A DNA stretch of 54,691 bases from an uncultured Ruminiclostridium sp. (GTDB lineage Bacteria > Bacillota > Clostridia > Oscillospirales > Ruminococcaceae), in assembly GCA_949878745.1 (NCBI GenBank), contig CATLBH010000016.1, forward strand, positions 1 through 54,691. Direction: 5' to 3'. A program made the position numbers and the translations under genes. Each line of letters begins with the position of its first letter. Position 1 is the stretch's first letter. A model generated the notes under the pieces. The model made no database searches. It was not told the DNA's origin and saw only the letters and a program-made list of their open reading frames with translations. Below are positions 40,850 through 48,929 of the stretch, in pieces.

Positions 40850-42271
40850 TTAAAACCTGAAATAAAGAAACGGATTGTTCGTACTGCTGACAAGCATTAT
40901 GCTTGATACTGCCAGAACAGCCGCGTTAAAAACCACCTGCGAAGTACCGATAATCATTCCGCCCGAGGTTTTTGTAAGCAAAAGCTTTTTAACCTTCGGA
41001 ACCCACGGAATGCTCAGAATAACAGCCGCCGTAAACAAAAAGATATTGTTCATAAACGTGGTCTGTATGGATAAATCCATAAAAGCGTTCCCGTTCAGCC
41101 CCAACAGCGACTTAAAGAAGTCCCCCAGCAAAGACAGACTTTCAAAATGAAAAATCCCGAATCCTATGACGATAACCGTAAGGCTGTAAACGTGGGACAA
41201 CACTCTCGGAGCTTTTTTCATACGCTTGCTCCCTATCTGTCGCTCAATGAAGATGAAAAGCCCGAAGTAAAGCCCCCAGATAATATAATTCCAGCTGGCT
41301 CCGTGCCATAAGCCGGTGCAGAACCATACGAGAAAAAGGTTAAGATACTGTCTGCGCTTTCCGAAAAGCGGGACATAGAGAAGGTAATCACGGAAGAACG
41401 ACCCCAAGGATATATGCCATCTTTGCCAGAACTCGGTTATGTTTTTGCTGACAAAGGGGTAAATAAAGTTTTCGTTAAAATGGAATCCAAAGATACGGCC
41501 AAGGCCTATGGCCATATCTGAATAGCCCGAAAAGTCAAAGTAGTACCACAGGCTCAGCAGTATCACTCCGTACCAGGTACCCGCCACCGACAGACCGGAA
41601 ATATCGGTATATCCCTCCGAAGCGCTGCCGAAAATCGAGAGAACCACCGAGCTTATACTGTTGGAAAGTATCACCTTTTTGCCCAATCCTATAACAAAAC
41701 GGGTTATTCCCTCGCTTATATCGGCGGATGTGGAGGTTCTGCTGTCTATTTCGGCTTCGATAACGCCGTAGCGAACGATGGGTCCCGCCACCAGCTGCGG
41801 GAAAAGTGAGACGTACATCAGAAATTTAAAAAAGCTTCGCTGAACCTTCACCTTTCCCCAATAGGCGTCAAGAATATAGGAAATTATCTGGAACGTATAA
41901 AAGCTTATGCCTATGGGAAGTCCTATATTCGGAGCGGGAATATCGAATGGCAAAATCAGGTTGAGATTTTCAACAATAAAGTCGGTGTACTTAAACACGC
42001 CCAGTGCTCCCAAGCTGAAAACAAGGGAAATTATAACGCCCGCTTTGGCGTATTTCGTGTCGTGGTACCGCTCTATCAGCAGACCGCAGAAATAATTGAC
42101 CACCACGCTCCCCAAAAGAAGAATTATCCAGAAGGGCTCTCCCCAGGCGTAAAAAATCAGCGAAAATACTATAAGAACACCGTTTTTCCATTGTATGTCC
42201 TTTATACAGAAGTAAAGCAGAAGACAGGCGGGAAGAAATGCGTAAAGAAAAAACAAATCGGAAAAGACCAT
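40850..42271 (-). CDS. MBOAT-family membrane O-acyltransferase (AlgI/PatA-like)
   Basis: 473 residues with about eleven membrane helices. PIGISFYTFQIISYILDAYWG (split: PIGISFYTFQ near 118), PQLVAGPIVRY near 160, FWQRWHISLGSFFRDYLLYVP near 285 and GLWHGASWNYIIWG with the catalytic His near 320 are the MBOAT signatures. It transfers acyl groups to exported polysaccharide or teichoic acid. Its usual AlgJ/SGNH partner is not adjacent; the SGNH lipoprotein at 49750 is 9 kb away and only a speculative partner. Confidence 0.95.
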   Translation of the reverse strand: MVFSDLFFLYAFLPACLLLYFCIKDIQWKNGVLIVFSLIFYAWGEPFWIILLLGSVVVNYFCGLLIERYHDTKYAKAGVIISLVFSLGALGVFKYTDFIVENLNLILPFDIPAPNIGLPIGISFYTFQIISYILDAYWGKVKVQRSFFKFLMYVSLFPQLVAGPIVRYGVIEAEIDSRTSTSADISEGITRFVIGLGKKVILSNSISSVVLSIFGSASEGYTDISGLSVAGTWYGVILLSLWYYFDFSGYSDMAIGLGRIFGFHFNENFIYPFVSKNITEFWQRWHISLGSFFRDYLLYVPLFGKRRQYLNLFLVWFCTGLWHGASWNYIIWGLYFGLFIFIERQIGSKRMKKAPRVLSHVYSLTVIVIGFGIFHFESLSLLGDFFKSLLGLNGNAFMDLSIQTTFMNNIFLFTAAVILSIPWVPKVKKLLLTKTSGGMIIGTSQVVFNAAVLAVSSIMLVSSTNNPFLYFRF

Positions 42272-42457
42272 TTTGGCTCCTTAAATAATTTTTATATTTT
42301 TTTATTTAACGCTTTTTCGCGATATATTTCACATTTTTTTAAAAAATCGACATCGTATTTATTATATTACTTTTTAAGCTTCAATGCAAGAAGTTTGAGA
42401 AATTTTTCATATTTTTTTTGAATTTTTAAAAAAAGGAAATTAAAAACATATTTATTG

Positions 42458-42486
42458 TTGACAAAACGCTTTAATCATATTAAAAT
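42458..42486 (+). promoter_or_regulatory. Promoter of mscL
   Basis: TTGACA (42458-42463), 17-base spacer, TAAAAT (42481-42486), 45 bases before the mscL ATG. Confidence 0.7.
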
Positions 42487-42531
42487 AATAAGAGGTATTA
42501 TTGAAAAAATTTAAAATCAACGGAGGCAGAT

Positions 42532-43014
42532 ATGTCAGAAGAAAAAAAGACAAGGAAAAAATCAAAATTTCTTACTGAATTCAAGGAATTTGCCCTTAAG
42601 GGAAACGTTATGAGCCTTGCCGTGGGCGTTATCATAGGCGGAGCTTTTCAGAGCATCGTCTCCTCTCTTACCGAAAACCTGATTAAACCGCTTATCGCCG
42701 TATTTACGGGGGGCGTAAAGCTTGACGACGCGGGAAATCCTCAGTACATAGGCGGAGCCTTCGCCATACGCGGGGTCGAATTTAATTACGGAGCCTTTTT
42801 GTCGGCGGTTATAAATTTCATTATTATGGCGCTGATATTGTTTTTATTGGTCAAGGCCATGAATAAGGTGCTCTCTTTGGGTCATAAGAAGGAGAAAGAA
42901 GAGGAAAAAGCAAGAAAGGCTGAGGAAGCGAAAAAGGCCGCCGAGGAAGCGGCTAAGCCCGATCCGCAGATCGTTTTGCTTACGGAAATAAGGGACTTGC
43001 TGAAAAAGGATTAA
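42532..43014 (+). CDS. mscL: Large-conductance mechanosensitive channel
   Basis: 160 residues. KEFALKGNVMSLAVGVIIGGAF (split: FALKGNVMSLAVGVIIGGAF near 20-39) is the pore-lining TM1 of MscL; TM2 is FLSAVINFIIMALILFLLVKAM near 88-109. A charged helical C-terminal bundle (KEKEEEKARKAEEAKKAAEE) ends in ILLTEIRDLL-like sequence. It opens under membrane tension to release osmolytes. It has its own promoter. Confidence 0.97.
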   Translation: MSEEKKTRKKSKFLTEFKEFALKGNVMSLAVGVIIGGAFQSIVSSLTENLIKPLIAVFTGGVKLDDAGNPQYIGGAFAIRGVEFNYGAFLSAVINFIIMALILFLLVKAMNKVLSLGHKKEKEEEKARKAEEAKKAAEEAAKPDPQIVLLTEIRDLLKKD

Positions 43015-43053
43015 AAATATGTTCTTAATATAATCGTTGAAAGGAAACGAACA

Positions 43054-43824
43054 ATGCGTAATCCAAAAAACAATACCGAACAAAAGAGACTGGTCGACAG
43101 TTTTATAAGGTATCTGGACTGTCCCTGCCGCTACTTTGCTCCGTCCGACAATGACAGTGAGCTGATGAAAGCTTATGACGATGCTTTTAAAAGAGGTAAA
43201 AAAGAAGGCTTTATTCCCATGATAGTTACGGTTGACAGTATTCTCTGGGAATGTCTTGTAATGAATACCGAACAAAACGCCGACGAAAGCTTTGAGTTTG
43301 ACTACGAAAAGGTAAAGGCATACAGAAAAAAGGCTCTTTCCGAGTCTCTTCCTTCGGTAAATGAGGTTTTTCACCCGTATGATGAAGATGAAGAAGATGA
43401 GCGGGAAGAAACGGAAGATATTGACGAATATACCGATGTTGAAGCCGCGGACAGTCTTACGGGGTATTGGGATATCTTATCCGACAATACCTTACCTCTT
43501 ATATTGGCGGAAATACCCGTTAAAAATCCCTGGGAGGTTTTTGCGTGGCTTCCCTTCGGCGGTTGGAACGAATGTCCCGATACAGGAGAGCAGATGGTAG
43601 CCGCCAAGCATTGGTTCGAGCTTTACGGAGCTCAGCCCGCTCTTGTGACACACGATGTGTTGGAGTACGTGCTTCCGGAACCCGTGGGAAAAGAAAAGGC
43701 CATGGAGGTCGCCCGTGAACAGTACGGATTTTGCGGCGATATTGTGGATCAGGGGATTGAGAGCGTGGAAGCGTTGGCGGAATTGACGGCGATTTCCTCG
43801 GTGTGGTATTTTTGGTGGGATTAG
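43054..43824 (+). CDS. DUF4253 protein
   Basis: 256 residues, soluble. An N-terminal alpha/beta part of about 100 residues is followed by a very acidic linker (DEDEEDEREETEDIDE). The C-terminal DUF4253 domain reads PFGGWNECPDTGEQMVAAKH, YGAQPALVTHDVLEY and REQYGFCGDIVDQG, ending SVWYFWWD. Function unknown; such proteins often occur in polymorphic-toxin immunity neighbourhoods (family knowledge), but no toxin is near. The stop codon is part of the repeat that follows. Confidence 0.85.
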   Translation: MRNPKNNTEQKRLVDSFIRYLDCPCRYFAPSDNDSELMKAYDDAFKRGKKEGFIPMIVTVDSILWECLVMNTEQNADESFEFDYEKVKAYRKKALSESLPSVNEVFHPYDEDEEDEREETEDIDEYTDVEAADSLTGYWDILSDNTLPLILAEIPVKNPWEVFAWLPFGGWNECPDTGEQMVAAKHWFELYGAQPALVTHDVLEYVLPEPVGKEKAMEVAREQYGFCGDIVDQGIESVEALAELTAISSVWYFWWD

Positions 43825-43913
43825 GGAACCGTTGATTAAACAATCGCCCCGTTCAAAGCAGCGTATTCACGCGGCTGGTTGTGTTACGCTGCGCTTTAAT
43901 CTGCGGTTCCTTA
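43822..43913. repeat. 92-bp MITE-like element related to the CTGATTAAA family
   Basis: Ends TAGGGAACCGTTGATTAAA and TTTAATCTGCGGTTCCTTA match those of the 167-bp elements at 28209 and 35339. The interior differs and matches, in reverse, the element at 47222 (TTGAACGGGGCGATTGT). The first three bases are the stop codon of the DUF4253 gene. Confidence 0.85.
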
Positions 43914-43942
43914 GAAGGTAATCTCAAATTGTAGACGCCTAC

Positions 43943-43971
43943 TTGAAAAAAACCGTTTAATGTGCTACAAT
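43943..43971 (+). promoter_or_regulatory. Promoter of the HAD-nucleoside kinase-comM operon
   Basis: TTGAAA (43943-43948), 17-base spacer, TACAAT (43966-43971), 40 bases before the HAD gene. Confidence 0.65.
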
Positions 43972-44011
43972 AATAAAAAAATAAAAACTAAAAAAGGAGA
44001 ATTCCGCCGCT

Positions 44012-44668
44012 ATGAAAATAAAAGCCGTTATCTTTGATATGGACGGAATAATTCTCGACACCGAGACGCTTTTGGAAAAATACTGGCGCGCCGCCGCAAA
44101 AGAATTCGGCTTTGAAATGAGTCGGGAACAGGCGCTGGAACTAAGAAGTCTCGCGGGGGAATACGCTTCTCCGCTTTTGAAAAAATATTTCGGCGAAGGC
44201 TTTGATTACGCCGTTGTCCGCAATCGCCGAAAGCAGCTTATGGAAGAGGATATTGCACAAAACGGCCTGAAAAAGAAAAAAGGCGCGGAGGAAGCCCTTG
44301 AATATATAAAAAAGTTGGGGCTGAAAAGAGCGCTGGCTACCGCAACGGATATTGAAAGAGCCGAAAAGTATCTGAAAAAAGTTGAGCTTTACGATAAATT
44401 TGACTGCGTATGCTGCGGCCCCATGGTGAAGCACGGCAAGCCGAGTCCCGATATTTACCTTCTGGCGGCGGAAAAGCTCGGGCTTTCGCCCGAGGAATGC
44501 GCGGCGGTGGAGGATTCCCCCAACGGGATAACCTCCGCTTACAGGGCGGGAATGAAGCCGATAATGGTGCCTGATCTTTCGGAACCCGACGAGGAGCTTA
44601 AAAAGCTTTTGTATAAAAAATGCGGCAGTCTTTTGGAGCTCCCCGCCGCGCTAGAGGAGCTTGTTTGA
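44012..44668 (+). CDS. HAD-superfamily phosphatase / beta-phosphoglucomutase-like
   Basis: 218 residues. Motif I VIFDMDGIILDTE (about 6-18) with the nucleophile and acid/base Asp, a helical cap, motif II ALATATD near 108, motif III KPSP near 145 and motif IV AAVEDSPNGITSAYRAGM near 168. This is the subfamily I layout of phosphoglycolate or sugar-phosphate phosphatases and beta-phosphoglucomutases. Substrate not assigned. The kinase gene starts 58 bases downstream. Confidence 0.92.
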   Translation: MKIKAVIFDMDGIILDTETLLEKYWRAAAKEFGFEMSREQALELRSLAGEYASPLLKKYFGEGFDYAVVRNRRKQLMEEDIAQNGLKKKKGAEEALEYIKKLGLKRALATATDIERAEKYLKKVELYDKFDCVCCGPMVKHGKPSPDIYLLAAEKLGLSPEECAAVEDSPNGITSAYRAGMKPIMVPDLSEPDEELKKLLYKKCGSLLELPAALEELV

Positions 44669-44726
44669 TCATACAACAAACATCGAAAAGCGGATATCCG
44701 CTAACGGACAGAAAGGAAACGCAAAT

Positions 44727-45653
44727 ATGAACATACTTCCCATCACCGACCTTAATAATGCCCTTAACGCCGACAGCGGAAAGGTGGTCAGCGAAGCCGA
44801 GGAGCTGTACCACCGTCAGCTTGAGTCAGCGGCTTCCGAGATAGCGGAAAGCTGTAAGGAAAAGCCTATCGTGTTACTTTCCGGCCCGTCGGGGAGCGCA
44901 AAGACCACTACCGCGCTTAGACTTAAGGCGCTGCTTAGAAAAAACGGACACGGCGCTCACGTTATTTCCATGGACAATTATTTTTTACCCTTGAACGGAC
45001 TCAGCGGGGAAGAACTTATCAAAATCGATCTGGAAGCTCCCTCCCGCGTGGATATACCCTTGCTCAAAGAGCATTTGGAGCGGTTCTGGGAATGTCTTCC
45101 CACTCAGCTTCCCGTGTTTAATTTTGCCGATCAGACGAGGGGAGAGGGGGAACTGCTTTGCAGGAAAGAAAACGAGATAATAATACTGGAAGGCATTCAT
45201 GTACTAAACCCATTGGTGACAGGCGATATAAATCAGCATTCTCAAGGAATCTACGTCAGCGTAAGAACAAGACTTTCAAATCAGAACAAGCTTCTGCACC
45301 CGAGTATGATACGTCTTATGCGCCGACTGATGCGGGACAGGCTTTTCAGGGGCAGAAAAACCGAGGATATAATAAGAGCCTTCAAATCGGTTCAAAGGGG
45401 AGAAACCCTCTATATAATGCCCTTTAAGGATAACGCCTCCTTAAATATAGACACCTTTATGTCCTTTGAAGCGGCAGTTTACTGCAACAAGCTCCTGCCG
45501 CAGCTTCAGGAGGTGAACAAGGATTTCGAGCTTTACGGTACCGTAAGGGAGCTTTTGGATTTTCTGGAAAATATTGTGCCTTTGCCTACCGCAATAGTGC
45601 CCGACGGATCGATCGTGCGCGAGTTTGTGGGCGGGAGCGTATTCAGTTATTGA
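44727..45653 (+). CDS. Nucleoside (uridine/phosphoribulokinase-like) kinase
   Basis: 308 residues. P-loop LSGPSGSAKTTTALRL (about 50-65), MDNYFLP near 83, DLEAPSRVDIPLL near 102 and EIIILEGIHVLNP near 152 match the uridine kinase family. The length exceeds the 210-residue Udk, as is common for Clostridial nucleoside kinases. It lacks the N-terminal TGS domain found in some of those. ATG at 44727 follows AGAAAGGA; an upstream in-frame start overlaps the HAD gene and has no ribosome site. Confidence 0.88.
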   Translation: MNILPITDLNNALNADSGKVVSEAEELYHRQLESAASEIAESCKEKPIVLLSGPSGSAKTTTALRLKALLRKNGHGAHVISMDNYFLPLNGLSGEELIKIDLEAPSRVDIPLLKEHLERFWECLPTQLPVFNFADQTRGEGELLCRKENEIIILEGIHVLNPLVTGDINQHSQGIYVSVRTRLSNQNKLLHPSMIRLMRRLMRDRLFRGRKTEDIIRAFKSVQRGETLYIMPFKDNASLNIDTFMSFEAAVYCNKLLPQLQEVNKDFELYGTVRELLDFLENIVPLPTAIVPDGSIVREFVGGSVFSY

Positions 45654-45691
45654 GAACGGTTCCGATTTATAAAAAAAAGGACGGTTAAGAA

Positions 45692-47215
45692 ATGTTCGCT
45701 AAAGTTGACACCTTTGGTCTTACGGGATTAAACGCCTTTTCGGTGACGGTGGAAAGCAGCACCGAAAAAGGAACCCCCGATTTCAGAATAACGGGACTCG
45801 GCGACGCCTCTATACAGGAAAGCAGACAGAGAGTTATCGCCGCCATGGAAAACTCGGAATTTTCCACCGCCAAGCTAAGGGCGGTGGTTAATCTTTATCC
45901 CGCCGACGTAAAGAAAAGCGGTTCCTCCTACGACCTTCCCATACTTATAAGCGTTCTCACCGCGCTGGGCGATATCCGTCCTCCCGAAGATGGGGACGTT
46001 TTTATAGGCGAGCTTTCCCTGTCGGGCGGTCTTGCGGGAACGGCTGGTGTGCTCCCCATGGTGGCGGCCGCCAAGGAAAAGGGCTTTAAAAGAGTTTTCC
46101 TTCCCTTCGTAAACGTTAAAGAGGCTTCCCTTGTTAGGGGGATAGAGATATACGGGATACATAACATAAGAGAGCTGGCTTCCTTTTTATCGGGGAGCAT
46201 TGGCTTGTCTCCCGCCGAACCTTATACTCCTACGGCGGAGGATTACTTCGAAGCCTCCGATTTTTCCGACGTAAAGGGACAGGAAAATATAAAATTTGCC
46301 GTTCAGACCGCCGCCGCGGGTTTTCACAATATGCTCATGATAGGCCCTCCGGGCTCGGGAAAAAGTATGATAGCCAAAAGAATAGCGGGAGTGCTTCCAA
46401 CCATGACCTTTGAGGAAAGTATCGAGACCACTTCCGTATATTCCGTTGCCGGATTATTGGACAGCAGGTCGCCTTTCATTACCCGCCGCCCCTTCCGCCC
46501 AGTTTCCCATACAGCGAGCGGAGTGGGTATCGTAGGCGGCGGCAAAATCCCATCACCCGGCGAAATAAGTCTCGCCAACAACGGTGTGATGTTTCTGGAC
46601 GAGCTTCCCGAGTTTCGCCGCGACGTTCTGGAAACGCTCCGTCAGCCCTTGGAGGACAGAAGGGTGGTTATAACGAGAGCGTCGGGAAAAACCTCCTATC
46701 CCTGTAAAACAATGCTGGTGGCGGCAATGAACCCGTGTCCCTGCGGCAACTACGGAAGCGGCAATCCATGCACCTGCCCGGAGGGCGCCATCTCCAAATA
46801 TTTGGGCAAAATAAGCCGCCCCGTATTGGACAGAATTGATATTCAAATAGAGGTGAGCGCGGTAAATTACAGTCAGCTCAGAGAAAAAGCCGGAGCCCTG
46901 TGCTCGGCCGAAATAAGAGAAAATATAGAAAAAGCGCGGGAAATTCAAAAGGAAAGATTCAAAGGCACGGATATACTTTTCAACAGCGAAATTCCCCCTT
47001 CGAGACTCACCGAATTCTGTCCCCTAAGCGAACAGGCGGAGAAATTTTTAAGCGGAGTTTTTGATTCTCTCGGCCTTTCCGCCAGAGCCTACGACAGGAT
47101 AATGAAGGTGTCGCGAACCGCTGCGGATCTCGACGGAAGCGAAGTTATTGAAAAAAAGCATATTAGCAGAGCGGTGATGTACAGAACACTGGACAGAAAG
47201 TATTGGAAATCATAA
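45692..47215 (+). CDS. comM: YifB/ComM-family Mg-chelatase-like AAA+ ATPase
   Basis: 507 residues. The N-terminal Lon-protease-like domain (MFAKVDTFGLTGLNAF..VTVESS, about 1-170) is followed by a magnesium-chelatase AAA+ domain with Walker A IGPPGSGKSMIAKRI near 217 and Walker B GVMFLDELPEF near 298. PCPCGNYG near 350 and a C-terminal helical domain complete the family. ComM is a hexameric helicase aiding branch migration in natural transformation; in Clostridia the role is less studied. Confidence 0.95.
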   Translation: MFAKVDTFGLTGLNAFSVTVESSTEKGTPDFRITGLGDASIQESRQRVIAAMENSEFSTAKLRAVVNLYPADVKKSGSSYDLPILISVLTALGDIRPPEDGDVFIGELSLSGGLAGTAGVLPMVAAAKEKGFKRVFLPFVNVKEASLVRGIEIYGIHNIRELASFLSGSIGLSPAEPYTPTAEDYFEASDFSDVKGQENIKFAVQTAAAGFHNMLMIGPPGSGKSMIAKRIAGVLPTMTFEESIETTSVYSVAGLLDSRSPFITRRPFRPVSHTASGVGIVGGGKIPSPGEISLANNGVMFLDELPEFRRDVLETLRQPLEDRRVVITRASGKTSYPCKTMLVAAMNPCPCGNYGSGNPCTCPEGAISKYLGKISRPVLDRIDIQIEVSAVNYSQLREKAGALCSAEIRENIEKAREIQKERFKGTDILFNSEIPPSRLTEFCPLSEQAEKFLSGVFDSLGLSARAYDRIMKVSRTAADLDGSEVIEKKHISRAVMYRTLDRKYWKS

Positions 47216-47221
47216 GTGTTA

Positions 47222-47300
47222 TCGCTGATTAAAGCGTAGGTAACACAATCAGCGCGTGAGTACGCTACTTTGAACGGGGCGATTGTGTTTTAAACAGCGA
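47222..47300. repeat. MITE-like element, inverted relative of 43822
   Basis: TCGCTGATTAAAG at the left and TTTTAAACAGCGA at the right are inverted repeats. The interior TTGAACGGGGCGATTGTGT matches the reverse complement of 43822-43913. It is the first of four elements packed end to end after comM. Confidence 0.75.
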
Positions 47301-47351
47301 CTCTAATCCCTTTTTAAACTGACGTAAAATCCACAGTTTTAAAAGAGATTA
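47301..47351. repeat. TACTAATCCC repeat, short form
   Basis: CTCTAATCCCTTTTTAAACTG and CAGTTTTAAAAGAGATTAG are inverted halves around ACGTAAAATC, the same core as the copy at 36712. Confidence 0.8.
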
Positions 47352-47425
47352 GGGCTTGTTTGAAAGGAAACGTCGTCTTTTCGCCCCCAAAAGGTCATCT
47401 TCTGCGTCAAAAAGCCTCGTCAAAC
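47352..47425. repeat. Truncated copy of the GGGCTTGTTTGA element
   Basis: Starts GGGCTTGTTTGA next to TA and matches the reverse complement of the right half of 25792-25950 (AAACGTCGTCTTTTCG, TCATCTTCTGCGTCAAAAAG). It stops after CTCGTCAAAC, so about half of the element is missing. Confidence 0.8.
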
Positions 47426-47462
47426 TAAGAAACTGTTCCAATAGGAATGGTTTCTTAGTATT
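47426..47462. repeat. Short palindrome
   Basis: CTAAGAAAC.GTTCC and GGAAT..TTTCTTAG form a hairpin with an AATA loop, directly after the truncated element. Confidence 0.6.
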
Positions 47463-47529
47463 AGGCGTAAGGAAAAAAACTTCCCGGCGAAAAAAACAAA
47501 AAGTGCCCCCAAAAAAATATAAAAAACCC

Positions 47530-47562
47530 TTGACAAATAGTACTATATAGTATTATACTATA
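47530..47562 (+). promoter_or_regulatory. Promoter with overlapping MarR-type operator
   Basis: TTGACA (47530-47535) and TATACT (47554-47559), spacer 18. A 17-base palindrome TATAGTA-tta-TACTATA (47546-47562) covers the -10, and ATAGTACTAT overlaps the spacer. Such placement fits autorepression by the MarR protein encoded directly downstream. Confidence 0.75.
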
Positions 47563-47584
47563 TAAAGATAACAGGAGGAAAAAA

Positions 47585-48034
47585 ATGCCGCTTAAAACAA
47601 ACGGAGGCTTTCTGATAGGCAAGATCAAACAAATTCAGGGGCGGGTGTTTGAAAAAATGCTGTCGGAATATGGTATAAGCGAATTTAACGGAGCACAGGG
47701 GAGAATTCTTTTCGTCCTTTGGGAAAAGGACGATATCCCCATAACGGAGCTTTCCGAAAAAACCGGACTCGCCAAAACCACCCTTACCGGTATGCTGGAC
47801 AGGCTGGAGCTGTCGGGGCATATTTCAAGAAATTACGGCCAAAAGGATCGCCGTACGGTAAAAATAAAGCTTACCGAAAAATCTCGGAGTCTAAGGGAAA
47901 AATACGAGGCGGTGTCCGAGGAAATGAACAAAGTTTTTTACAGGGGTTTTAGCGAAGATGAAATACTCGATTTTGAAAATCGTCTTGGGAAGATCCTTGA
48001 AAATCTTGCGGAAAAGGAGAAAGGGCATGGATAA
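47585..48034 (+). CDS. MarR-family transcriptional regulator
   Basis: 149 residues. The winged helix-turn-helix comprises ITELSEKTGLAKTTLTGMLD (about 57-76), LELSGHISRNYGQKDRRTVK and the wing RKxxD-like QKDRR, flanked by helices for dimerisation. MarR proteins bind palindromes and release them on ligand or oxidation. The palindrome over its promoter is the likely site. The oxidase-like gene overlaps its end by eight bases. Confidence 0.93.
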   Translation: MPLKTNGGFLIGKIKQIQGRVFEKMLSEYGISEFNGAQGRILFVLWEKDDIPITELSEKTGLAKTTLTGMLDRLELSGHISRNYGQKDRRTVKIKLTEKSRSLREKYEAVSEEMNKVFYRGFSEDEILDFENRLGKILENLAEKEKGHG

Positions 48035-48455
48035 CAAGATAAAAAAGGATATCGAAACGCTGCGCAAAAACGCCGAGGTGGTCTATGTGGCTTCGGTAAA
48101 CGAAGAGGGCTTTCCTCAGATCAAAGCTATGTTTACGGCCGAACACGACAAGCTCGGAACTCAGCTTTTTTCCACCAACACAAGCTCAAAACGCGCCGAT
48201 CAGTTTATGAAAAACCCTAAAGCCGGCGTATACTACTGCGATGAGGAAAACTTTATCGGAGTGCTTTTTACGGGCACTATTGAAGTGTGCAACGATCACG
48301 ACACAAAAGCGTCTATTTGGCGCGAGGGCGACGAAATGTATTATCCGAAGGGAGTGGACGACGAGGATTACTGCGTTTTCCGATTCACCGCCGAGACGGT
48401 CAATTATTACCACGGATTGTCAAACGCGACTTTTTCCATAGATGAGCTTGAATGA
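48027..48455 (+). CDS. Pyridoxamine 5'-phosphate oxidase-like FMN-binding protein
   Basis: 142 residues. VVYVASVNEEGFPQIKAMF (about 19-37), LFSTNTSSKRADQFMKNPKA (about 49-68) and the split-barrel strand VLFTGTIEV match the general-stress / PNPOx-like flavin split-barrel family. It probably binds FMN or F420-like cofactors; substrate unknown. ATG at 48027 follows AAAAGGAG; it is co-transcribed with the MarR gene and so likely its target. Confidence 0.88.
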   Translation: MDNKIKKDIETLRKNAEVVYVASVNEEGFPQIKAMFTAEHDKLGTQLFSTNTSSKRADQFMKNPKAGVYYCDEENFIGVLFTGTIEVCNDHDTKASIWREGDEMYYPKGVDDEDYCVFRFTAETVNYYHGLSNATFSIDELE

Positions 48456-48462
48456 AAAACAT

Positions 48463-48491
48463 AAAAAAAGCAGTGCCTTGCACTGCTTTTT
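48463..48491. terminator. Bidirectional terminator between the oxidase gene and rplL
   Basis: GCAGTGC ctt-GCACTGC stem with A7 on the left and T5 on the right, between converging genes. Confidence 0.9.
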
Positions 48492-48512
48492 AAAATTGCG
48501 TATAAACTGAAC

Positions 48513-48887
48513 TTACTTAAGCTCGATCTTAGCGCCGGCTTCCTCAAGCTTCTTCTGAAGCTCTTCGGCCTCAGCCTTGGCGATGCCTTCCTTGATAGCC
48601 TTAGGAGCGGATTCAACAAGCTCCTTCGCTTCCTTAAGTCCGAGACCGCAGATATCCTTAACGGCCTTGATAACGTTCATCTTAGCGTCGCCGAAGCTTA
48701 CGAGAACTACGTCAAACTCGGTCTTTTCCTCGGCAGCCGCAGCGGCACCGCCGGCGGGAGCCGCAACGGCCATAGCGGCGGCGGATACGCCGAATTCTTC
48801 TTCAAGCGCCTTTACAAGATCGTTAAGCTCGAGAACTGTAAGAGTCTTAACTTCCTCAACTAAATTCAAAACTTTCTCTGAAGCCAT
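48513..48887 (-). CDS. rplL: 50S ribosomal protein L7/L12
   Basis: 124 residues. The N-terminal dimer helix ([16 protein letters not shown]), an Ala/Gly/Pro hinge ([11 protein letters not shown], about 40-50) and the C-terminal factor-binding domain ([32 protein letters not shown]) are complete. It forms the ribosomal stalk with L10. ATG at 48887 follows GGAGG. Confidence 0.98.
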   Translation of the reverse strand: MASEKVLNLVEEVKTLTVLELNDLVKALEEEFGVSAAAMAVAAPAGGAAAAAEEKTEFDVVLVSFGDAKMNVIKAVKDICGLGLKEAKELVESAPKAIKEGIAKAEAEELQKKLEEAGAKIELK

Positions 48888-48929
48888 TTTTATGTTCCTC
48901 CGTAAATTAAATTTTGTGTTATGCCGCAA

